64,000 nucleotides of DNA. Origin: Flavitalea plasmicola. Its GTDB lineage: Bacteria; Bacteroidota; Bacteroidia; Chitinophagales; Chitinophagaceae. The stretch lies in contig NZ_JAUOTO010000005.1 in the NCBI RefSeq assembly GCF_030546645.1, positions 124,001 through 188,000 of the forward strand, in the 5' to 3' direction. Under the pieces are notes generated by a model that worked only from the letters and a program-made list of their open reading frames with translations, did no database searches and was not told the DNA's origin. Both the position numbers and the translations under genes were made by a program. Of this stretch, positions 1 to 8,026 are shown piece after piece (the stretch's first letter is position 1; each line of letters opens with the position of its first letter).

Positions 1-438
1 GTTATTGCAGTAAAACAGGTGGTTGTTAGACGTGGTAAACTGGTACGGAATGCTTGAAAGCAGGCTGTCAGTCTCAATCTGGCAAAGGTCGTTGACCGCC
101 AGGATCAGGTGATGGTCGTTCACAGGTTTGATCAGTATTCTCCCGGATGCAGCTACCTGCGGAAGGGAGTATTCATTCCCGTGCAAAGCGGGGCAGTTGT
201 CCTGGTTGTATTCCCTGAAATTCCTGCCGTCGAACCGGACGATGCCCATTTTGGTGGCCATCCACAAAAAGCCATTCCTATCGAAAGCCATACCATTGAT
301 GCTGTTCTGGGGCAGGGCATTGTCACTGTTATAGTTAACAATATTATACCGGCCCGCACCGGTCTGTGCATTGGCCGGCGTAAATGCCAATAGGTAAATA
401 AAAGTAAGCGATAAAAGCCTTAACAAATTTATCAGCAT
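1..438 (-). CDS. Two-component regulator propeller protein, N-terminal part (cut by window start)
   Basis: Only the first 146 codons lie in the window; the gene runs off the left edge. The start is the ATG at 438-436, followed by a Sec signal peptide (hydrophobic LLRLLSLTFIYLLAF core ending ANA-QT). After it comes a recognisable Reg_prop repeat: LPQNSINGMAFDRNGFLWMA followed by a 'GIVRFDG..F' strand, the form found at the start of periplasmic propeller sensors in Bacteroidota. In that family the propeller precedes a Y_Y_Y domain, a membrane segment, and either a histidine kinase (hybrid two-component system) or a LuxR/LytTR-coupled output; which one applies here cannot be seen. The 134 bases between this start and the next gene hold no clear promoter. 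Confidence 0.8.
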   Translation of the reverse strand, partial: MLINLLRLLSLTFIYLLAFTPANAQTGAGRYNIVNYNSDNALPQNSINGMAFDRNGFLWMATKMGIVRFDGRNFREYNQDNCPALHGNEYSLPQVAASGRILIKPVNDHHLILAVNDLCQIETDSLLSSIPYQFTTSNNHLFYCNN

Positions 439-572
439 AAGCAGTGGCGCGCGGCCTCTTATCCGGCCTGTACAATATTAGCTTTATTTGCGGAACAATG
501 GGCGCCTCTGCCCGGTATTACGACAAAACTCCAACTATTACTAGGTGCGGACTGCCGAAAATCGCTGTTTTT

Positions 573-3500
573 TCAGCGAAGGCTGCAATTTATTGTGTTA
601 TCGTCAGGCTGCCGATCGATCAATTTACCATAAGGATCAACACCAGCACTGACGGGGTCCCCCTTGACGGTGATATCAAGCTCATGTTCACCGGCCGTAA
701 GCCTGTATCTCTTAAGATATAATTCATTTGTTTGCGTACGCCCTTCCTTATCCCGGCTACCCGTTCCGAAAATCCCGATATCGACATAGTCGTTCACCTG
801 GTTCGCCGCCATCTCCCTTCCCGAACTGTCGCAATAGCGCTTCCCCACGCTCACCCTCAAATGAACTTTGTACTTCCCGCCCCCGATGGCCGAAGCCGTA
901 GCCGAAATCACTTTATTATCATACAGCGTGATCCTCCCCCACGCATCATCCAAATAATACTGCAGCGAATCGGGCACCATTTTCCTGATGTATCGTAGTA
1001 AGTCGCCGCTCCCGGCATAGGGAGGATGGTCCCGGTAGGCATACCCGTCCAGGAATCGTTTTAGAGCCGCATTCAGGCTATCCTCGCCCATGAAGTCCTG
1101 AAGTCCATACAGGATCAGCCCCGCTTTCGTATCCGAAACAAAGTCGTTCTTAGAATCGATGAGCGGGTTTTCATTTCCAAACGCAGCGTTGTGCCGATCC
1201 AGGTAATATTTCATCTCATCCCGAAGAAAGTCCCGGACCTTATCCTTGCCCATCTTTTTCTCATACACCATTAAAGCCCCATACCTGGCCAGCCCTTCCG
1301 GTATTTCCTGTGACCCAAGGGTATAGTTGCCGGCTACCTGGAATGCCCACCATTGTTTCGCAAGCTGGAAGGCAGTGTTGAAATAACAAAAATCAAATTG
1401 ATCCGGAGCGGTGAACCAGGTGGTCCAACCATTATTTTCGCCAAAGGTCATGCCGGTGGGAAAACTGTTCTGCCAGCCCGTGACTGTTTCGAGCAACCGG
1501 ACCTCTTTGAAGGGATAGTCTCCAAAAGCACCGGAATAATACCGAAGCCCATCTTTGCATCCATCTGAAAAGCGTTTCAGGTTTGCTTCATGTTCCGGAT
1601 GATGATAGATGTCGATCCCGACTTTTTTTCCGTCCGGCAGGGTGACGCTATCCCGGAGGACCTTATACCTTGCCGAAATCACCGGAAAATAGAAATAATT
1701 TTTGGGGCTGTCCAGCACATAATGGTAGTAATTCCTGCCGTTGTCGACCCAGGCTCTTTCGAGTCTTCCGGGCGCAACGGCAACCTGATCCGCCGAAGTG
1801 CTGATAATAGCTTCGAAGCTTGCGAGGCCGGTGACATTCGTAAGGAGCATTCGGCGAATGCCTCCTGCATCCGTCCGTGGCGGAAGATTTTCCCTTCTCT
1901 TCGGCAACCCGAATCGCGCCCGGAGTTGCGGGTCTCTCAGTTCGTCGTTCTCGTCATACCCAAGGTCCGGTAGCCCCCCGCCAAATACCGTGCCGTTGCC
2001 GAGGATATCGAACGGCGCCCATTTATTGGCAAAACCTGCCAGTTCTTTGGTGGATCTCAACTCCAGCAACGCGGTATCTCCGGGCGCAAGCGGGCGGGGA
2101 AAGGTATAAACCCGGTACATGGACGTATCCGCTGTGGATTTGAACGGGCTGAAGGCGGCCCGCGGAAAGATCAGCGTATAGGTCACCGGCATTTCTTTTC
2201 CATTACAGCGCAAACTATAGTCGGCAAGCTCGTCTCCATCCAATAAAATGGTATGGATCGGGGTCATGGTTCTGTTGACGATGGTAAAGTCAGCCCGGGT
2301 TGCCGTCCTTCGTTCCGCAGGAAAGATATCGGTATAAAGCTGGTAATTTACGATACTGGGCAGCGGATCGCCCGCGTGTTGCTTTAACTGCCGCTCATAC
2401 ATTGCCGCTCTCCGGATGTTTTCTCCCCCCGTGAGATAAGTGCCCTGATAGCTGACTTCATAGTAGTTGTATGCTCCGGTGGCCAGAAAGCCAATCAGCA
2501 AAACCGCCCCCGCCAGTTTTGCGCGGATCCCAAACCGCTGACGGGCCAATCGCAGCCGCTCGCCAAAAGAAGCCATTACACCCCTTGGATACAGCAACGA
2601 GCCCATGAGGAGCAACAACCCGCCGCAGAAAAGCCAGTACATCGCAAACCAAAACAGTGGTTTCGTCACTGGGATGATCCCGCCCATTTCCGAAAAAGCA
2701 TAAGACGGCGTGAAGGAATAAAGCAGCAGGTTATAATTCATCACAGCGCCGTTGTTGCCGAGCCACAGCAGCCACCAGACCAGCAGCGCTACGGCATGTC
2801 CCGCAAACTTGTTATTGATCAGTACATGGACGGCAAAGACGAACATCAATAATTCAAGGCATTTCGGTAGTAAGATCCCGAGACAATAGGAGAGATACAG
2901 CGAGAGATGGAAATGCGGATACCCTTTTGCCAGCTGCACGCCGACGCCGACTAACATCGGCAATAGCGAAAGAAGAAGGGGGAGCATCAGCAAAGCCAGT
3001 AGCTTTGAACCATACAACATCCGGTCGGTGGGCGGCAGCGAGTCGTTGATGGCAGCAAAACGGGTTGCCTTTTCGCGGTGCAAGGCCTCGCCGGTGAAAA
3101 ATAAGATGATAAGGAAGTGGAGGTAGAAAAAATTGTGATCGTAATTGCCAAGGAAACGCGTAGTTCGTGGCGCATCCAGCACCCCATACGCAATGGGACC
3201 CAGTGACCAGAAAGAAAGGACCATGCCGCAAATGCCGGCTAACAGGATGATCCGGAAATAATTGTCGCGAAGTATATTGGTCAGCTCCGTTCTTGTCAGG
3301 GAAACGACAACGGGAAGCCAATAGCCATGGTCGAAATTCGCTGAAGCAGCAGGGATGGATTCGGAGGTGATACGCTGGACCTTCGCCTCAACCGTATCCT
3401 TTTGTCTCTTTTCCCTTCCGCTGAAGAAGCGGGTAAAACTAAATCGCAGCCAGGTGCCGAAAAGGATCAGCAATCCGACCGCCGACCAAATGACCCGGTT

Positions 3501-4226
3501 GACCAACAGCCAGCCTTCGAGCCGGACCAGGGAGCTTTTGTGTTGCTCCGGCGAGAAAAAGCTGACTTTAAGCCGTACGGAATTAAAGGCGAAAGGATCT
3601 ATCAGGTATACCCATGTCTTGTTGGGAATGTCTTGCAGGATATGTTGGGCAAAGCCGTAGCCAAAGAATAGTACAATGGCTCCCGCATAGATCACCCGGG
3701 TGTTCCGTACATAGGCTACCAGGCCAAAGAAAATGGCCGAGGTCACGAACAAATTGGGTACGACATAACAAAAGAATGGTTGCAGATAGTTGACCCAATG
3801 AAAGGGGGCGACCATGTCCGGGCCGAGCCAACCCAGCCGTACACCGATGAAGGGGCCTGCCAGGGCGCCCCAGATCAGCGAAGACCCGATGATCACCACA
3901 AAAAGAAAGGACCCCAGGAATCGGCCCCAGAAATAGCCATTCCGGCTGACAGGCAATGTAAGATAAGACTCGTATACGTTGAATTCGATGTCCCTGTACA
4001 GTGAGCCGCTCATGATCACTCCGCTGACCAACATCATGACGGTGGTGCATCCCGTGAATATATCGGCGACGATGGCGGGGCTGTTCACGAATACATTGCG
4101 AATGCCCGCCGGCGGACTCAGGGCGAACCCGATGGTTATGGCGAGAAAGAAAAAAAGGAAGAAAAGCCAGGTATCCAGTTTCCTGAGCCGGTATTTTATT
4201 TCGAAGCGGAAGATCTCGGAGAACAT
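573..4226 (-). CDS. ABC-2 type permease fused to a C-terminal M1 aminopeptidase-like domain lacking the zinc motif
   Basis: A 1217-residue protein, started at the ATG at 4226 (MFSEIFRFEIKYR), 16 bases after the stop of the ATPase gene, because this N-terminus fits the ABC-2 family; a longer frame would overlap the ATPase. Residues about 1-620 hold two sets of membrane segments (ABC-2/ABC2_membrane-like halves). Residues about 640-1217 form a large extracytoplasmic part like M1 (gluzincin) peptidases. Where M1 enzymes have HELAHQWW, this protein has FQLAKQWW (residues 953-960), so both zinc histidines and the catalytic glutamate are replaced. The third ligand glutamate, about 20 residues further on, is kept (E977 in IPEGLARY). 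Permease/M1 fusions are known in Bacteroidota; here the peptidase part looks catalytically dead and may have become a substrate-binding or structural domain. It pairs with the ATPase immediately upstream. Confidence 0.85.
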   Translation of the reverse strand: MFSEIFRFEIKYRLRKLDTWLFFLFFFLAITIGFALSPPAGIRNVFVNSPAIVADIFTGCTTVMMLVSGVIMSGSLYRDIEFNVYESYLTLPVSRNGYFWGRFLGSFLFVVIIGSSLIWGALAGPFIGVRLGWLGPDMVAPFHWVNYLQPFFCYVVPNLFVTSAIFFGLVAYVRNTRVIYAGAIVLFFGYGFAQHILQDIPNKTWVYLIDPFAFNSVRLKVSFFSPEQHKSSLVRLEGWLLVNRVIWSAVGLLILFGTWLRFSFTRFFSGREKRQKDTVEAKVQRITSESIPAASANFDHGYWLPVVVSLTRTELTNILRDNYFRIILLAGICGMVLSFWSLGPIAYGVLDAPRTTRFLGNYDHNFFYLHFLIILFFTGEALHREKATRFAAINDSLPPTDRMLYGSKLLALLMLPLLLSLLPMLVGVGVQLAKGYPHFHLSLYLSYCLGILLPKCLELLMFVFAVHVLINNKFAGHAVALLVWWLLWLGNNGAVMNYNLLLYSFTPSYAFSEMGGIIPVTKPLFWFAMYWLFCGGLLLLMGSLLYPRGVMASFGERLRLARQRFGIRAKLAGAVLLIGFLATGAYNYYEVSYQGTYLTGGENIRRAAMYERQLKQHAGDPLPSIVNYQLYTDIFPAERRTATRADFTIVNRTMTPIHTILLDGDELADYSLRCNGKEMPVTYTLIFPRAAFSPFKSTADTSMYRVYTFPRPLAPGDTALLELRSTKELAGFANKWAPFDILGNGTVFGGGLPDLGYDENDELRDPQLRARFGLPKRRENLPPRTDAGGIRRMLLTNVTGLASFEAIISTSADQVAVAPGRLERAWVDNGRNYYHYVLDSPKNYFYFPVISARYKVLRDSVTLPDGKKVGIDIYHHPEHEANLKRFSDGCKDGLRYYSGAFGDYPFKEVRLLETVTGWQNSFPTGMTFGENNGWTTWFTAPDQFDFCYFNTAFQLAKQWWAFQVAGNYTLGSQEIPEGLARYGALMVYEKKMGKDKVRDFLRDEMKYYLDRHNAAFGNENPLIDSKNDFVSDTKAGLILYGLQDFMGEDSLNAALKRFLDGYAYRDHPPYAGSGDLLRYIRKMVPDSLQYYLDDAWGRITLYDNKVISATASAIGGGKYKVHLRVSVGKRYCDSSGREMAANQVNDYVDIGIFGTGSRDKEGRTQTNELYLKRYRLTAGEHELDITVKGDPVSAGVDPYGKLIDRQPDDNTINCSLR

Positions 4227-4242
4227 GATGGCATTGGTTGAG

Positions 4243-5136
4243 TCATGAGTTAATCCCGGCAACATCCACCTGCTCGCCGATGGCCTTAAAATAAACATCT
4301 TCCAGGCTTGCCTGGCCCGGAATGAAACCATCTCCGGGCGCCGTTTCACTGAATATCCTGATATACAGAACCCCGGACTTCAAATGGGTGGAAAGCACCC
4401 GGTGCTGTTGCTTATACCGGGCAAGCGATTCCCTTCCTATTAGTTTCGTGTAAATTTTACCGGTGAGCTCCATGACTGCTGCATCGGGCTCGCCCAAATA
4501 CATGACCTCGCCATCACAGATGATCGCAAATTGTGAACACAACGTACTGACATCTTCTACGATGTGCGTCGACAGAATAACAATGGTGTTTTCTCCGATC
4601 CTGCTGAGAAGATTGTAAAACCGGTTGCGCTCGGCGGGGTCAAGACCTGCCGTAGGCTCGTCCACGATAATGAGTTTTGGCTCACCTATCAAAGCTTGCG
4701 CGATCCCAAAACGCTGTTTCATGCCGCCCGAAAAACCGCCCAATCTTTTCTTTTTATCCCTGGTGAGATTGACATGCTCCAAAAGCGTAGCGACCAGATC
4801 CCGGCGTTTGGCCGCGTCGTTCACACCTTTCAGCCTGGCTATGTGATCCAGCATTTCCTCCGCCGTCGTCCTTGGATAAACACCAAATTCCTGCGGCAGA
4901 TAACCCAGAAGCCGCCTCAAGGCAGTCTTTTCCTTTAACACATCCAGACCGTCGAGGCTGATGGTACCCTGATCGGCATCCTGAAGCGTCGCAATGGTTC
5001 GCATGAGCGTTGACTTTCCCGCTCCATTCGGGCCAAGCAGCCCGAACATTCCTTTGTGGCAGACGAAGGAGACGTTTTTTAATGCTCTGACACCATTCGG
5101 GTAGGTTTTAGAAAGCGAGTTAATGACAAGTTGCAT
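4243..5136 (-). CDS. ABC transporter ATP-binding protein
   Basis: A 297-residue ATPase, started at the ATG at 5136 (MQLVINSLSKTYPNGVRALK), the usual beginning of this family; a frame open to 5169 adds an unlikely leader. All ABC motifs are present in order: Walker A GPNGAGKST, Q-loop QEFGVYP, signature FSGGMKQR, Walker B LIIVDEPTAGLDP and the switch histidine in LSTHIVEDV. The C-terminal 80 residues are the variable tail of drug/ABC-2 exporters (CcmA/YhaQ-like). It is followed 16 bases later by the permease-M1 fusion and almost certainly supplies its energy, as a two-gene operon. The substrate is unknown. A 10-base inverted repeat, AATTGAATTG at 5140-5149 and CAATTCAATT at 5208-5217, brackets the region just upstream of the start. 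Confidence 0.92.
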   Translation of the reverse strand: MQLVINSLSKTYPNGVRALKNVSFVCHKGMFGLLGPNGAGKSTLMRTIATLQDADQGTISLDGLDVLKEKTALRRLLGYLPQEFGVYPRTTAEEMLDHIARLKGVNDAAKRRDLVATLLEHVNLTRDKKKRLGGFSGGMKQRFGIAQALIGEPKLIIVDEPTAGLDPAERNRFYNLLSRIGENTIVILSTHIVEDVSTLCSQFAIICDGEVMYLGEPDAAVMELTGKIYTKLIGRESLARYKQQHRVLSTHLKSGVLYIRIFSETAPGDGFIPGQASLEDVYFKAIGEQVDVAGINS

Positions 5137-5516
5137 GAAAATTGAATTGATGTTGGGAATAGAGACCAAAGTGGCTTCCAGAAAAATGCCAGTTTATATG
5201 GCCTTGCAATTCAATTGATTAATATTAGAGTTGGCAAAAAAAATGACCGTTTTTGATGCAACCATGTGCGTTATTGTCTTTGGATTGACCAGGGCGCTTA
5301 CTCCCTCTGATGCACAGGAATTTGTCACTATATATCGTGAAATCACTAACCTTTTCACGAATATTAGTGAATCTATTCGCCCCTCTTTGCAAAGGCCTGC
5401 GCGAATCAGGAACTTTCACGCCTTGGAGAGCGGGGGGAATGCAATTGGCACGACCGTTGTGGTCCCATATTCATCTATCGCAGCGGAGATATTCTTAACC
5501 TTTAAAAATATAAAAT
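5137..5516. other. Intergenic region between ABC operon and orphan gene
   Basis: This 380-base gap separates divergent genes. A frame on the plus strand is open from 5231, but most of its length lies inside the next gene in another frame and its product looks like no protein family, so it is not called. The gap holds the inverted repeat 5140-5149/5208-5217 and the interleaved repeats at 5335-5370 (listed separately). No convincing TTTG/TAnnTTTG promoter was found for the downstream gene; its start is preceded by an A/T-rich stretch (TTAAAAATATAAAAT) typical of ribosome binding regions in this phylum. Confidence 0.6.
5335..5370. promoter_or_regulatory. Two interleaved perfect inverted repeats (pseudoknot-capable or clustered operator)
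   Basis: The order of arms is a-b-a'-b': TCGTGAAA (5335-5342), TCACTAA (5343-5349), TTTCACGA (5353-5360), TTAGTGA (5364-5370). Each pair is perfectly complementary (8 and 7 base pairs). As RNA this order makes an H-type pseudoknot with adjoining stems; as DNA it is a cluster of GTGA/TCAC half-sites, with one more TCAC at about 5325. It lies about 150 bases upstream of the orphan gene at 5517. Function is inferred only from the arrangement. Confidence 0.45.
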
Positions 5517-6524
5517 ATGATGTTCAATGTGGAAGTCAAAGACACGGGCGCCATTCTATCGGACCTGTTAACAACGATACGCGATTTTCAAGGGGGAGAA
5601 AACGTGTTTGTAAGTCGCTTACAGGGCGACGACCGGTCAGGTCCCGCTACAGCCGGCGTATCATTAAGTTCATTGGGTATCAAGGAAGCGCAACTGCCTG
5701 AGCCATTAAACATTTTGGGAATCCGTAGCCTGACACTAAGTGCTCCCCATGACCTTGAGGCGCTGTCAAGGCTTAGTCTCACCCTTCCTGCCGGGCAATC
5801 TGAAGAACGTGCACTGGCCTTTTTTAATAACGAGGCTGTTATCGAAGCGCTCCGGTCCCTATTCCGCGATTGCCACACTGTTGCGTTTGACGACTGGGCA
5901 TCCCTCCACGGCGCCTCTGCTTTGTGGGATGGTTTGCGTACCAAGGTCATCAAGCCCCTTGGCAAGAATGATCTGGAATTCATTTTTTACCTCGGCGACT
6001 CCGCAAGAAAACACACTTTTGAAGTGGACGAGGCCATTGATATCATCAACGATTTTTCAAAGCATGGAAAAGTCACACTTGCGTTGGATGAAAACGAAGC
6101 GGTTAAATTATGGATGGTGCTGAATGGGATGGATAACGACGCGCCTATCACAAAACAGTCGCTTGCCGACCGGAAGAAGAATTATTTCTCCATGTTCAGA
6201 ACCCTGAATGTAGCCCATCTGCTGATATGGTCGGAGAATGACGTAATATTTTTTTCCAACGAGCAGCAATTTATGCTTTCGAGACAGCAGGGCGATCTTA
6301 GCATAGAAACGGCCCCGGATGCCAGGCAAAACTTTATTGCCGGCTATAGCCTCGGTCTGCTAATGCAGCTGGACGTTGCACATTGTATCTTGCTGGGCCT
6401 TGCCGTATTTGCCTCCATTGGCGAGTCGAAAAAGTATCCTGAACAAAAAGACCTTTCCAGATATATTCAACAATGGATCGAAGACTTGCAAAATACGGAA
6501 TCCATCCATTTGTATCAGGACTAA
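5517..6524 (+). CDS. Hypothetical protein, no family recognised
   Basis: A 335-residue protein with two possible adjacent ATG starts (5517 and 5520). It has no signal peptide and is largely soluble in character, with mixed alpha/beta composition. Residues about 275-305 (FIAGYSLGLLMQL… to …LAVFASIGE) are hydrophobic and could be a buried helix pair or one membrane-associated segment. No catalytic motif or known domain is evident. The reading frame is well formed and has normal codon use compared with its neighbours, so I take it as a real gene. It is transcribed away from the ABC operon, behind a long structured leader, and stands before an AraC remnant and a beta-propeller gene on the same strand as the latter. 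No function is proposed. Confidence 0.75.
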   Translation: MMFNVEVKDTGAILSDLLTTIRDFQGGENVFVSRLQGDDRSGPATAGVSLSSLGIKEAQLPEPLNILGIRSLTLSAPHDLEALSRLSLTLPAGQSEERALAFFNNEAVIEALRSLFRDCHTVAFDDWASLHGASALWDGLRTKVIKPLGKNDLEFIFYLGDSARKHTFEVDEAIDIINDFSKHGKVTLALDENEAVKLWMVLNGMDNDAPITKQSLADRKKNYFSMFRTLNVAHLLIWSENDVIFFSNEQQFMLSRQQGDLSIETAPDARQNFIAGYSLGLLMQLDVAHCILLGLAVFASIGESKKYPEQKDLSRYIQQWIEDLQNTESIHLYQD

Positions 6525-6578
6525 AACAAGTGAAAATTGGTGATAACGGATTTCATTTGTAGTCATACATTTGTTAAA

Positions 6579-6791
6579 TTAAATTTTGTACTTTTTGCGA
6601 TAATCAACCGGAGGCATTCCTGCATACTTTTTAAAAACTTTTCTGAAAGCATTAATGTCATTGTAACCAACTTCAAATATTATTTCATTGACTGTTTTGC
6701 TACATATTTCCAGCTGCTTTTTTACCGACTCTACTTTCACTCTCTGCGAGTTGAAACCACTGTCAATGGCAATAGCATAAACAGATTTTTA
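6579..6791 (-). pseudogene. AraC-family regulator remnant (C-terminal DNA-binding part)
   Basis: Reading the minus strand upstream of the stop at 6581-6579 gives the typical end of a Bacteroidota AraC/GlxA-type regulator: VNEIIFEVGYNDINAFRKVF, then KKYAGMPPVDYR before the stop. It is preceded by RVKVESVKKQLE, the usual linker helix. The frame is closed by an in-frame TAA at about 6791, before the first helix-turn-helix is complete, and no start codon with an N-terminal domain is present. The normal family length is about 280-330 residues; fewer than 70 are left. It is therefore a decayed fragment. The rest of the gap (6525-6951) shows only further broken frames. Confidence 0.75.
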
Positions 6792-6951
6792 GCGATAAAA
6801 GATCAGCTTCCTGAGCGCTCTTTCGAGGCGTTTGGTCATTTTGACAAATACTCCATTGACCCTTTTAATGCCGAATTATGGAGCGATAAGTGTTTATTGA
6901 CTGTTGGTAATTTTCCTGCTTCATTAAAATAGAATATTTTTTACTTAAAAA

Positions 6952-7920
6952 ATGGCGCAGTATCAATGGACCGCACAGCAACAAGCCATCGGATCGGATG
7001 GCGTCCCTTTTGGAATTCAATCTTCACCGGCCGTCGTTGCGACGGGAAATCAGGTCTTTATGTTCTGGAATGGAGGCGGTGGCGATGGTATCTATTATTC
7101 TATTTTCGATCTGTCCCAACTGAAGTGGACCCCGCAACAACAAGCCGGAACAAGTGGGAGTCCTTTTAGCGCGGGCGTACCTGCCTTAGCTGTGAGTAAC
7201 AACACGCTTGCGATAGCCTGGAACAATTCTGGTGCAATCCTATATTCTTTTTATGATCTTGTTACCCAGGAATGGGCAGATCCGAAGGTTGCCGGTGGAA
7301 CGGATGGGATAACGTTCGGAATCATGGGATCGCCAGCCATCGGATTTGCTGACAACCAGCTCTTCATGACGTGGTTGGGTTCCGGCAATGACGGAATTTA
7401 CTATTCAGCATTCTACAACGAACGTGCTCAATGGCTGCCGCAACAACAAGCCGAGGGAATCGACGGAGTAATCTTTGGCTCCCTATCCTCGCCGGCCATA
7501 GCTGTTTCTGGCAGTCAGATCATGATGACCTGGAGCGGCACCGGCAATGATGGAACCTGGTTTTCGATATACCAATCCTTTTCGTTGGTGAATACATGGG
7601 CGGCTCAGCAACCTGCTCAGCGTGGCGTCCAGTTTGGCGCGAACGGCACCTCTACCGTGACATGCCAGAACAACACTATTTTTATGGCCTGGAATGGCGT
7701 TGGTGGTGAAGGGGTCTGGACTTCTCAATACGACATGAATGGCGGTGAGTGGACAGGTCAGCAAATTGCCTTTGACAGTAATGGAAAACCATTCTTTATT
7801 GAGAATTCACCCGGGGTAACGACTTGCGGAAACGGATTTTTTATGGCCTGGAATAAGGCCGGCACTGATGCGATCTATTATTCCAGTACCAATGGGTTGG
7901 CTATTCCCGCTTCGGAGTAG
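6952..7920 (+). CDS. Six-repeat beta-propeller protein (lectin-like), no signal peptide
   Basis: The 322 residues are almost entirely six tandem repeats of about 50-56 residues (starting at residues 6, 59, 108, 161, 216 and 267). Each begins W-x-x-Q-Q-x-A or a close variant, runs through a G..FG…SPA strand, and ends with a strand like FMxWNGxGxDGIYYS. Six such units with closing aromatic strands predict a six-bladed propeller. The regular surface loops (WNGGGGDG, GSGNDG) resemble sugar-binding propeller lectins, but I cannot name the family. The protein starts directly with MAQYQWT and has no Sec or lipoprotein signal, so it is either cytoplasmic or exported by a route without a cleaved signal. 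The start is preceded by an A-rich sequence typical for the phylum. Repeat 2 is the shortest and most diverged. Confidence 0.8.
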   Translation: MAQYQWTAQQQAIGSDGVPFGIQSSPAVVATGNQVFMFWNGGGGDGIYYSIFDLSQLKWTPQQQAGTSGSPFSAGVPALAVSNNTLAIAWNNSGAILYSFYDLVTQEWADPKVAGGTDGITFGIMGSPAIGFADNQLFMTWLGSGNDGIYYSAFYNERAQWLPQQQAEGIDGVIFGSLSSPAIAVSGSQIMMTWSGTGNDGTWFSIYQSFSLVNTWAAQQPAQRGVQFGANGTSTVTCQNNTIFMAWNGVGGEGVWTSQYDMNGGEWTGQQIAFDSNGKPFFIENSPGVTTCGNGFFMAWNKAGTDAIYYSSTNGLAIPASE

Positions 7921-8026
7921 GGTTATGAATCGTCCCAATTGCATTGAAACGGTGGTTTTGAAATTTTCACATTACAGCGGCTTTGGTGAGCTGTATTTGC
8001 CTCATTTGGCGAATTGAAAAAGCATT

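Noticed and set aside
2854..4050. Two 155-codon minus-strand frames and several plus-strand frames inside the ABC permease gene
   Set aside because: They are out-of-frame shadows of a well-supported 1217-residue membrane protein.
5231..5701. Open frame of 156 codons on the plus strand upstream of the orphan gene
   Set aside because: Its second half lies inside the gene at 5517 in another frame, the product is Arg/Ser-rich at the end with no domain, and the structured repeats lie within it. It is most likely non-coding.
6537..6932. Open frame of 131 codons on the plus strand
   Set aside because: It is the antisense of the AraC remnant; the protein has no family features, whereas the minus strand shows clear AraC motifs.
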